Origin: an uncultured Flavobacteriales bacterium
GTDB taxonomy: Bacteria; Bacteroidota; Bacteroidia; Flavobacteriales_E; Vicingaceae
Direction of reading: 5' to 3'
Length of the DNA stretch: 39,997 bases
Assembly: GCA_905479915.1 (NCBI GenBank)
Contig: CAJQOH010000052.1
Span: 1 to 39,997, forward strand
The position numbers and the translations under genes are program-made. The notes below the pieces were generated by a model. The model had not been told where the DNA came from and searched no databases. It saw only the letters and a program-made list of their open reading frames with translations. Positions 1 through 7,287 of the stretch are shown piece by piece (position 1 is the stretch's first letter; the number at the start of each line of letters is the position of its first letter).

Positions 1-157
1 ATAAACCAGGTAACTTTTCTTTCGGATTGCTATTCATATAATTAATAACACCAATATTATTTAAAGCTAAAGCTTTCCCTTTTTTATCACCAATTTCCTC
101 GTCTATTTTTAAGGATTCATGAAAATATTTTAACACTTTAGTTAGAAAAGTTATCCT
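1..157 (-). pseudogene. TPR-repeat protein fragment, 5'-truncated, continues past the left edge
   Basis: Read on the minus strand, an open frame of 52 codons runs from just after an in-frame TGA (158-160) off the left edge. It includes KYFHESLKIDEEIGDKKGKA followed by LALNNIGVI, which is the typical sequence of a tetratricopeptide repeat in Bacteroidota TPR proteins. There is no ATG before the repeat. The only upstream start candidate is a GTG at 134-136, which would begin inside a repeat helix. After NNIGVI the match to the TPR consensus weakens. I read this as the decayed or truncated 5' end of a TPR gene lying mostly outside the window. A frameshifted but otherwise intact gene is the alternative. 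The family is fairly clear; the pseudogene status is inferred. Confidence 0.5.
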
Positions 158-173
158 TCAATAATAGAGGTAG

Positions 174-197
174 AGCCGCACTTGAAAAAGTGCGGCT
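174..197. other. strong hairpin with GAAA tetraloop
   Basis: A perfect 10-bp GC-rich stem (174-183 with 188-197) closes a GAAA loop. No T-run follows on either strand; the plus strand continues with an A-run. It lies just upstream of the TPR fragment and may be the end of a lost transcript, but it is not a textbook intrinsic terminator. Confidence 0.5.
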
Positions 198-238
198 TAA
201 AAAACAATATAAATAGAGTAGGGTAATCTTAGTTTGAG

Positions 239-285
239 GTGTTTTATTGGTGTAGTAATTTAAAATTACTACACCAATAAAACAC
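239..285. repeat. perfect inverted repeat, 23-bp arms, 1-base centre
   Basis: Bases 239-261 are the exact reverse complement of 263-285, with a single A (262) between them. The palindrome ends 24 bases before the start codon of the 1588-aa secreted protein. It is not followed by a T-run on either strand, so it does not look like a terminator. It could be a large operator, a cruciform-forming site or the remnant of a small palindromic element. Confidence 0.85.
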
Positions 286-309
286 GTATCACACTTTAAA
301 TAAATAAAC

Positions 310-3300
310 ATGATGAAAAAGAACTTATTATTTCTTGTAGTTACACTTTTTTCAAGTGTAGCTTTTGCTCAAACTAGTTGTGATACAGCAACCATATATT
401 CCAATACAACTTCTAATGCGGTGTGTTTTGATACCATTGGAACAAACGTTTTGGGGTGTTATAGTAACGATTATCCAGATCATGATGATAGTTATAATTC
501 TCCATTTACAGTAGCGGCAAGTAATCAAGAATACTACATGTGTTTGTATCCTGATACTGCAGTTAATTTCACTCCTTTATATGAAGCAACAGAAACAGCA
601 TTAGGGTGTAATTATACTTATCAGTTTGGTGTAGCTATCAATGGAATTGGGCTTACTCCAAATTCAAATGAAACATTTGTAGACACGCTTACAGGCGAGA
701 ATAATATAGAATGGCATAAAGAAGCCAGATATATGTTTAACGCTAATTTTGGAAATAATGGAGGGCATATTAATGCTTTTGGTTCTTATCATTATCATGA
801 TGTACCGGTAGATTATTTTACAGACAGTTTAGGAATTAGCAGTTCTGGTCATTCATCTATAGTAGGATATGCTGCAGATGGTTTTCCTATTTATTACAAG
901 TATGTATATTCAGACCCTAATAATTCTGGTAGTGGAATTGTTGGATTGTCATCAGGATATAGTTTAAAATCTGGAACTAGAACAGGAGATGGAGAGTCTG
1001 CACCAGATGGAGCATATTCTGGTTTGTATTATGAAGATTATGAATATACAGCAACAGATTTGGATAGTTGTAATGGGAGGTATGGAATAACACCTGAATA
1101 TCCAAATGGAACTTACTATTATGTGTTAACAGATAATTATCCATACATACCTAGATGTTTTAAAGGAACTGTTTTAGACAATACGTTTAGATCTTTGTCG
1201 AACTGTCCTACATCTACGGCTTCTACTGACTGTTCTGAGCCAGTTTTTGGATGTATGGATCCATTTTCATGTAATTATAACTCTTCAGCAACTGTAGATG
1301 ATGGGAGTTGTGATTACTCTTATACTTATGAAACTTCTTCTGAAAACTCAAGTACTAGTGTAGTATCACCAAGTGGAAATTATACTTGGACAACATCAGG
1401 AACATACAATGATACAATTGTTGCAGCCGGTTGTGATACCGTTTATACAGTTACGGTTACTATTACTACAAATAGTAGTACTCCAGGATGTTCATTACAG
1501 CCAGTAATTACAGATTGGGAATTAAATACAACAAATAAAACAGCTTCTTATTGGGAGTATGTTGGACCAGGATATTCATTTAACACAACAACCGATTTAG
1601 CAGATGTGTTATCTGTGTGTTATGATGAGGATACCGTTTGGATTGAGTCTGAAGGGATGACGAATGATATGGGACAGTTTTCAAATCCAGGAAGTGTTAT
1701 TGCCCAAGGATATCGATTTAAGTTTGCAAGAGACCCTGTTGCAGGAAGTGGAACTGAATCTGTACCAGAATCAAATACTATAGGTGTATTGCTAAATGGT
1801 ATTCCAATTTATGGATTAGGAGATGGGAAATCGTATCATTTCGGGTTGGGTTCAAATGAGCCTAATGGAGATGGTTTGTGGGTAGGCGAAGCGTATTATA
1901 CGGAGGGCGTTACATTAGATACGGCTTTTGCAGCTCACCCTCAACAATCAGGAGCTTACCATTCTCATGCTACACCATTTAGATATTATGATGATCCGGA
2001 TGTAGTTCATTCTCCTTTGGTAGGTTTTGCCAATGATGGATTTCCAGTATACGGACCTTTTGGGTATTCTACAGCATTAGATAGCAGTAGTGGAGTTGCT
2101 CGAATGGTTTCAGGGTATGCATTGAGAAATATTACAACAAGAGATACCTTGCCAGATGGAAGTGCTTCTATGCCACCAGGTCCTGCAGTTACATCAGGAG
2201 GTAGTTATGATATAGGGTCTTATGTACAAGATTATGAGTATTTAGGAACAGGAACTTTAGATGAGCATAATGGTAGGTTGTGTGTTACACCTGAGTATCC
2301 AAATGGAACCTATGCATATTTTGTAACCGTAGATGCTTTAGGGACACCTCAATTTCCATATTATGTTGGAACAACTTATTATGGGACTCTAGTAGCAGAC
2401 AATAATGATGGATCAGTTACTGCACCTTCTGGAGTGGTTTGTTATGATGGAACAACTTGTCCATTGCCTGTAGCCTCATTTACATCATTAAACGATAGTG
2501 TTTGTGTTGATTCAACAATGAGTTTTACAGATACTTCTACAGAGAGTCCAACCTCATGGTTGTGGACTTTTACAGGAGGAACACCAGCATCGTCAACAGC
2601 TCAAAACCCAACAGGAATTACTTATGCAACAGCAGGAGATTATGATGTGCAATTAATTGCTACAAATGCTAGTGGAACTGATACGATTACTTCGGTTGCT
2701 CACATTACTGCGTATACTTGTTCAACTCCACCTGTAGCAGCATTTACTTCTTCGGTTACACAGTCATGTGCTGGTTTTGTAGATTATACAGATCTTTCTA
2801 CAGGAAATCCAACATCATGGGAGTGGACATTTTCACCTGGAGGATCATTTGGAGTACCTGGAACAGATACACTTCAGAACCCTATAGGAATTTCATATTT
2901 TGTTGCAGGTTCTTGGGATGTTAAATTAAAAGTGACCAATGAATTTGGAAGTGATTCCATTACTATATCCAATTATATTGAGATTCTTACTTGTGGGGAT
3001 AATACTTGGCAGGGTAATACTGATACAGATTGGGGGACAGCAAGTAATTGGCTAGGAGGAATAGTCCCATCTGCAGGAGATACGATAACAATACCTTCAG
3101 GAAGAACGAATTATCCGGTATTAGATATGGGTAGAACAATAGGAGGTTTAGAGTTTTACGGAGGAACATTTGATTTGAATGGTTTTGAAGTAACTGTTGA
3201 AGGAGATTGGGACAATCAGAATGGTACATTGGTAAGTAATTCTGGTAGTACCAAATTTGCAGGAACTTCTGTCCAAGAAATTACAGGAGATCAAACCTTT

Positions 3301-5076
3301 CATGATGTTGAGGTTGATAATTCTGCCGGTGTAAATATAACTTCTGGAGCAGATTCTATATCTGGGGTGATGACATTAACTTCAGGAACATTTACAACAA
3401 ATAATTCATTAACTATAGTTTCTGATGCTTCAGGAACAGGGAGTATTGCAACGATTCAATCTGGAGCTGATATTACAGGAAATGTTGAGGTTCAGAGATA
3501 TATAAATACAGGACAAACCAATTGGCATTTATTTAGTTCGCCTATAAGTGGTTCTGTATTGTCAGATTGGAATGATGATTTTGAAACTTCAGGAATTCCA
3601 GGATCTCTTTATCCATTGTTTCCTTATACAGGAACTCCATGGGCTTCAGTTTATGAATATGACGAAACAGTTTTAGATCATTTAGACTCAGGATTTGTAG
3701 CGCCATCCAATATGAGTAATGTGATGGGGTCTGGTTCAGGATATATGGTTTGGTGTGGAGATACTATAACAGGAACCGATCCATTTACAATAGATATGGC
3801 CGGTCCTATTAATAAAGGAGATATTAGCATGCCAGTTACATACAGTAATAGTGGAGATTCTGCACGTGATGGATGGAACTTGGTAGGTAACCCTTATCCA
3901 TCAACTATTGATTGGGATGATACTGATTGGGTAAAAACAGGGATTAGTGATGCTGTTTATGTTTATGATCCAGATCTGCAGCAATTTGCAGAATATGTTT
4001 CGGGAGCATCAAACAATGGAGGATCTCAATACATTGCTTCATCACAAGGGTTTTGGGTTCAGACAGTAAGTGCAACACCAGTATTAACAGCTAAAGAAGG
4101 AGTTAAGTCTAATATGGATTCAACGTTCTTTAAACAAGGAAATCTTCCATTTAGGATTAATGTATTAAAAGGAAGTTATAAAGATCAAACAACCCTTAGA
4201 ATTGGCTCTGGAGCAACTATGAATTTTGATAGTCAATACGATGCATATAAGATGTATAGTACAAGTGCTAATGTTCCATCAATATGTACCATATCAAAAG
4301 ATGATGGAGAATTATCGATTAACAGTATTAATTCTAATTCAGGAGGAAGTATTCCAGTAAAAATTACAGCAGCTACTTCTGGATTGGCTCAACTTACATT
4401 TGAGAATCTATCAGGGTTAAGTGATTTTAATTGTGTGTATTTAGAAGATAAGCAATCAGGAACATTTATAGATGTATTAACATCAAGTGGGTATACCTTT
4501 TATCTTTATGATACAACCAGTACAGCAAGATTTGTGTTACACTTAGAGCGATTGGTTGCAGACTTTACAGCAGTAGATACAGTTGATTTAGGAGTAAACA
4601 ATGGAGCATTTAGCCCTAGCAATACATCGGTTAATGTATCACAATACTTCTGGGATTTTGGAGATAACACTACATCAACAGCACAAAACCCAGTACACCA
4701 TTATACACAAGCTGGATTGTATAACGTTAAACTAGAAGTTGGCGGATTACAATCATGTGTAGAGAGTCAAGTAAGACAAGTAGAGGTTGTTTCTTCAGGA
4801 GTTACTTCGGTAAATGAGTTGTCGTTAAATGGGTTGACTGTTTATCCAAATCCAGTGAAGATTGGAGAACACTTACAATTTTCTTTTGAAGCTACATCAG
4901 ATTATACAATTAGTATAGTAGATGTATTAGGGAAAGTAGTTTTAGAGGATAGGGTAAATAAGAAAAATCAATCTGTATTAGTTGATTCTAATTTTGATAC
5001 AGGAATATACTTTGTTAAGCTTTACGATGCTACTAACACTCAAGTGAAAACAATTAAACTAATTGTAAGTGAATAA
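310..5076 (+). CDS. large secreted YHYH/PKD-domain protein with T9SS sorting domain
   Basis: 1588 aa, predicted to be exported by Sec and then carried across the outer membrane by the type IX system. A signal peptide (residues 1-21, ending AFAQ) leads to a YHYH domain (SYHYHDVP near residue 160, then GYAADGFPIYY) and a short Cys-rich GCMDPFSCNYN motif near 314. A second YHYH domain follows (AYHSHATP near 551, GFANDGFPVYGPF). Both YHYH units close with a TPEYPNGTY segment. Next come two PKD domains (about 721-795 and 808-890), a beta-rich region (about 898-1400) containing a WHLFSSPI segment, a third PKD (about 1416-1495, WDFGDNTTSTAQNPVH), and a C-terminal sorting domain from about 1502 (LTVYPNPV, DVLGKVV, GIYFVKLY). 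The start is ATGATG; either ATG could serve. The biochemical role of YHYH domains is unknown, and a surface or adhesin-like role is inferred. Its stop overlaps the GTG start of the next gene by 8 bases. Confidence 0.9.
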   Translation: MMKKNLLFLVVTLFSSVAFAQTSCDTATIYSNTTSNAVCFDTIGTNVLGCYSNDYPDHDDSYNSPFTVAASNQEYYMCLYPDTAVNFTPLYEATETALGCNYTYQFGVAINGIGLTPNSNETFVDTLTGENNIEWHKEARYMFNANFGNNGGHINAFGSYHYHDVPVDYFTDSLGISSSGHSSIVGYAADGFPIYYKYVYSDPNNSGSGIVGLSSGYSLKSGTRTGDGESAPDGAYSGLYYEDYEYTATDLDSCNGRYGITPEYPNGTYYYVLTDNYPYIPRCFKGTVLDNTFRSLSNCPTSTASTDCSEPVFGCMDPFSCNYNSSATVDDGSCDYSYTYETSSENSSTSVVSPSGNYTWTTSGTYNDTIVAAGCDTVYTVTVTITTNSSTPGCSLQPVITDWELNTTNKTASYWEYVGPGYSFNTTTDLADVLSVCYDEDTVWIESEGMTNDMGQFSNPGSVIAQGYRFKFARDPVAGSGTESVPESNTIGVLLNGIPIYGLGDGKSYHFGLGSNEPNGDGLWVGEAYYTEGVTLDTAFAAHPQQSGAYHSHATPFRYYDDPDVVHSPLVGFANDGFPVYGPFGYSTALDSSSGVARMVSGYALRNITTRDTLPDGSASMPPGPAVTSGGSYDIGSYVQDYEYLGTGTLDEHNGRLCVTPEYPNGTYAYFVTVDALGTPQFPYYVGTTYYGTLVADNNDGSVTAPSGVVCYDGTTCPLPVASFTSLNDSVCVDSTMSFTDTSTESPTSWLWTFTGGTPASSTAQNPTGITYATAGDYDVQLIATNASGTDTITSVAHITAYTCSTPPVAAFTSSVTQSCAGFVDYTDLSTGNPTSWEWTFSPGGSFGVPGTDTLQNPIGISYFVAGSWDVKLKVTNEFGSDSITISNYIEILTCGDNTWQGNTDTDWGTASNWLGGIVPSAGDTITIPSGRTNYPVLDMGRTIGGLEFYGGTFDLNGFEVTVEGDWDNQNGTLVSNSGSTKFAGTSVQEITGDQTFHDVEVDNSAGVNITSGADSISGVMTLTSGTFTTNNSLTIVSDASGTGSIATIQSGADITGNVEVQRYINTGQTNWHLFSSPISGSVLSDWNDDFETSGIPGSLYPLFPYTGTPWASVYEYDETVLDHLDSGFVAPSNMSNVMGSGSGYMVWCGDTITGTDPFTIDMAGPINKGDISMPVTYSNSGDSARDGWNLVGNPYPSTIDWDDTDWVKTGISDAVYVYDPDLQQFAEYVSGASNNGGSQYIASSQGFWVQTVSATPVLTAKEGVKSNMDSTFFKQGNLPFRINVLKGSYKDQTTLRIGSGATMNFDSQYDAYKMYSTSANVPSICTISKDDGELSINSINSNSGGSIPVKITAATSGLAQLTFENLSGLSDFNCVYLEDKQSGTFIDVLTSSGYTFYLYDTTSTARFVLHLERLVADFTAVDTVDLGVNNGAFSPSNTSVNVSQYFWDFGDNTTSTAQNPVHHYTQAGLYNVKLEVGGLQSCVESQVRQVEVVSSGVTSVNELSLNGLTVYPNPVKIGEHLQFSFEATSDYTISIVDVLGKVVLEDRVNKKNQSVLVDSNFDTGIYFVKLYDATNTQVKTIKLIVSE

Positions 5077-5418
5077 GAATGCGGTAATAACTTTTGTAAT
5101 TGCGATTGTTGGCGTTGTATTGTCAATAAATACAGTTCAAGCACAAAAAGTGTTTACTGTTAAGTATGAAAGCCAAGCAGACGTTAAGTCTTTATTGTAA
5201 AATATGAATCACAGTGCGATTTAAAAGTATATCACGTAAAGTATGAATCACAAGCCAAAAAAGATGGTAAATGGTTCAATGTGAAGTACGAAAGTCAAGC
5301 AGATAAGAAACTGTATTATGTGAAATATGAATCACAAGCAGATTTAAAGATCTTCTATGTTGATTATGAATCACAAGCTGGTTGGAAAAACACCTCCAAA
5401 TCACATTTGATGAAATAA
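5069..5418 (+). pseudogene. DUF6150-type repeat protein, interrupted by a -1 frameshift
   Basis: Two adjoining frames encode one recognisable small secreted protein. The first, from GTG 5069 to TAA 5198-5200 (43 aa), gives a good signal peptide ending NTVQAQ and then VFTVKYESQADVKSLL. The second, from GTA 5197 to TAA 5416-5418 (73 aa), continues in the next frame with VKYESQCDLKVYH, then further VKYESQA(D) units, and ends AGWKNTSKSHLMK. Repeated (V)KYESQADxK units with an AGWKN tail are the DUF6150 pattern as I know it. One base appears to be missing near 5191-5197 (TCTTTATTG, where KSLxVKY is expected). The site does not fit the X XXY YYZ slippery heptamer, so programmed frameshifting is unlikely. 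It could be a real lesion or a sequence error. The gene overlaps the end of the upstream T9SS substrate and ends in a strong terminator, so the two may be co-transcribed. Confidence 0.8.
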
Positions 5419-5458
5419 AAACTACTCTTTAACAGAATTCTGTTAAAGGGTAGTTTTT
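5417..5458. terminator. bidirectional intrinsic terminator
   Basis: The 21-base arms (5417-5437 and 5438-5458) are complementary apart from one G-U wobble. An A-run on the left and a T-run on the right give a U-tract in both directions. It serves the rightward DUF6150 gene and the leftward TonB-C-like gene. Confidence 0.85.
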
Positions 5459-5469
5459 ATCTTTAAAAA

Positions 5470-6303
5470 TCAACAACCATTTTGCCCTATATCTAGCACA
5501 AATTTTTGTTTAATAGTTTCACCTTGTGAATTCTTGGCAGGACTCCAATTGGGCATATTTGCAATTAGACTTATCAGCATTGTATCAATTTCTTTATCTA
5601 AGTATGAGCTGTCCAGTTGAATATTTTCAGCATCGCCTTTTTCATTAATGACAAAAGTTATAGTAGCTTCAGGTAAATATTTAAAATTCTTAGCCTGAAT
5701 TTTCATCATGCTATTCTCTTTTAAATAGTCAATCATTTTATCATAGCCTCCGATAAATTCAGCTTGTTTTTCAGGAGTAATAATTAATGAGAAATTCATT
5801 TGTCTATTTTGAATTTCATTGTTGTAGTTTTCTTTTTGATAATGCACATTAATTAGAATATCAGAAGCGTTTTTAAACAGTTCTTTTTGTTCTTTCGTAA
5901 GTGTTGCATCAACCCCTGTAACAGAAACTTCTGTTCCTTTTAAAGTTGTTGAGACCACTACAGAATTATAATCTTTGATCCAACTTGAAGGATAGTTTTC
6001 AATAACATCACTGATTGATTCTGCTTGAATTAATTTTTGTTGAGTTATAGGTCGAAAGAATCCGTTATTACTAAAGCCTCTTACATTATAAAATAATTCT
6101 TGTTCTATAGAAATGTTGTTTAATTCAGAAATACCTACATCAAAGTATTCCCTTCCATTGTGTTGATTGATTTTTGGTTGAATAGATACTGAACTGGTTT
6201 CATATGTGACTGATTGAGATTTTATAGGTTTATTAATGAAGGCAAAAGTTATGATTCCAATTGTTGCTATAAGGATGCTGAAGATTAGTGATCGTGTTTG
6301 CAT
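5470..6303 (-). CDS. TonB C-terminal-like domain protein, inner-membrane anchored
   Basis: 277 aa. An N-terminal hydrophobic segment (about residues 6-23) serves as signal or anchor, followed by a periplasmic region I do not recognise (about 30-200). The last 73 residues look like a TonB C-terminal domain: YLPEATITFVINEKGDAEN, a helix, then MPNWSPAKNSQGETIKQKF, which is the usual xPxWxPAxxxGxxVxxxF pattern. A classical Pro-rich linker is absent and no exbB or exbD lies in the window, so a normal energy-transducer role is doubtful. It may be a sensor, anti-regulator or accessory envelope protein. It is transcribed divergently from a membrane-bound winged-helix regulator across a 134-base region with repeats, which suggests that regulator controls it. 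The fold of the C-terminal domain is well supported; the function is not. Confidence 0.75.
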   Translation of the reverse strand: MQTRSLIFSILIATIGIITFAFINKPIKSQSVTYETSSVSIQPKINQHNGREYFDVGISELNNISIEQELFYNVRGFSNNGFFRPITQQKLIQAESISDVIENYPSSWIKDYNSVVVSTTLKGTEVSVTGVDATLTKEQKELFKNASDILINVHYQKENYNNEIQNRQMNFSLIITPEKQAEFIGGYDKMIDYLKENSMMKIQAKNFKYLPEATITFVINEKGDAENIQLDSSYLDKEIDTMLISLIANMPNWSPAKNSQGETIKQKFVLDIGQNGC

Positions 6304-6332
6304 AATGAGTTGTTTTAAGCGTAATTATGAAT

Positions 6333-6340
6333 CAAATTTA
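6333..6340 (-). promoter_or_regulatory. -7 promoter element for the TonB-C-like gene
   Basis: On the minus strand this reads TAAATTTG, a perfect match to the Bacteroidota -7 consensus TAnnTTTG, 30 bases before the ATG. I see no clear TTG at the usual -33 spacing. The first GTGTAAA repeat (6343-6349) sits right beside it, as expected of a regulated promoter. Confidence 0.45.
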
Positions 6341-6342
6341 CA

Positions 6343-6399
6343 GTGTAAAAGCCTCTTTGGCCGAATGTCAAGTGTAAATTAGTGTAAAACCATTGTAAA
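6343..6399 (+). promoter_or_regulatory. GTGTAAA direct repeats, putative operator
   Basis: GTGTAAA occurs at 6343-6349, 6372-6378 and 6382-6388, and the variant TTGTAAA at 6393-6399. The last three start 10 and 11 bases apart, about one helical turn. OmpR/PhoB-type winged-helix domains usually bind direct repeats at that pitch, and the adjacent gene encodes such a domain. The repeats are seen directly; the operator role is inferred. Confidence 0.5.
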
Positions 6400-6437
6400 T
6401 TAAGGCATTGAGTAATCAAAAGTTATAAATTTACAAC

Positions 6438-7286
6438 ATGAAAAAATGGTGCTCTATATTTATATTGCTAGGCTCTTTGGTTTTGCAAAGCTGTGAGAAA
6501 AACAATACTGTTCTCCAAAAAGATAGAGATGAAGTAGTGATGCGTAGAATTGGTCATGAAATTCTATTGAGCTCTGGAAATCAAATTTCTCTAGTTAAAC
6601 CTATACTTAAAGAAGGAGATCAGTATCGAATTCAATTTGGTTCTGAGTTTGGGTTTCCTCCAGAAGGAATTGTACTTATAATTGACTCAATAATAAGTAG
6701 CTCACACATTGAAGAAAGTTATTTAGTTAAAATAGAGGAATGTACAACAGGGGCTGTTGTTTACAGTTATGAAGTGGATTTTTTCTCCTCTGTTCCTGTA
6801 TTGGATGCGGTATCTTGTAGAGAACGAGCCCAGCCAAAAGCTTGTTATGAAATAATAATTAAGTTTTTAGAGAAGAAAAAAATGGTGGGTAATTCAAACA
6901 TATTGTTTTTAGTAATAGGGGCTGCCTTTTTTATTTTATTAGTTGTTTTTTTTAGAAAAAAGAAATCTAAGCAGAAAGTAGATAATAGTAAAATACAACT
7001 TGGAGACTATTTATATGATCCAAAGAAAATGGTATTAATCCGTCAAGAAAAAACGATTGAATTGACAAGTAAAGAAAGTGATTTGTTAAATGTGCTCTAC
7101 GAATCTGTTAATGAAACGGTAGAAAAGGAAACTATTTTAAATAAGGTTTGGGGAGATGAAGGTGATTATGTAGGAAGAACTTTAGATGTTTATGTATCTA
7201 AACTTAGAAAGAAATTAGAAAGCGATGAGTCTATTGAGCTTAAAAATATTCGAGGGGTTGGTTATAAACTGATTCTGGAAGATTGA
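6438..7286 (+). CDS. membrane-anchored winged-helix transcriptional regulator
   Basis: 282 aa. The N-terminus is a signal sequence with a lipobox-like LQSC (Cys19). A periplasmic domain of about 130 residues follows (RRIGHEILLSSGN, later Cys102, Cys127 and Cys136), then one transmembrane helix (about 153-172), a basic RKKKSKQK stretch, and a cytoplasmic OmpR-type DNA-binding domain (about 185-280: ELTSKESDLLNVL, ILNKVWGD, RTLDVYVSKLRKKL, IRGVGYKLI). This is a one-component regulator of a kind common in Bacteroidota: periplasmic sensing is joined directly to the DNA-binding domain, with no receiver or kinase. It is divergent from the TonB-C-like gene and probably regulates it, and perhaps itself, through the GTGTAAA repeats. 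The signal sensed is unknown. Confidence 0.85.
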   Translation: MKKWCSIFILLGSLVLQSCEKNNTVLQKDRDEVVMRRIGHEILLSSGNQISLVKPILKEGDQYRIQFGSEFGFPPEGIVLIIDSIISSSHIEESYLVKIEECTTGAVVYSYEVDFFSSVPVLDAVSCRERAQPKACYEIIIKFLEKKKMVGNSNILFLVIGAAFFILLVVFFRKKKSKQKVDNSKIQLGDYLYDPKKMVLIRQEKTIELTSKESDLLNVLYESVNETVEKETILNKVWGDEGDYVGRTLDVYVSKLRKKLESDESIELKNIRGVGYKLILED

Positions 7287-7287
7287 T

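Noticed and set aside
5183-5200. Programmed -1 frameshift in the DUF6150-type gene
   Set aside because: TTTATTG does not fit X XXY YYZ and no stimulatory hairpin follows closely; a lesion or sequence error is simpler.
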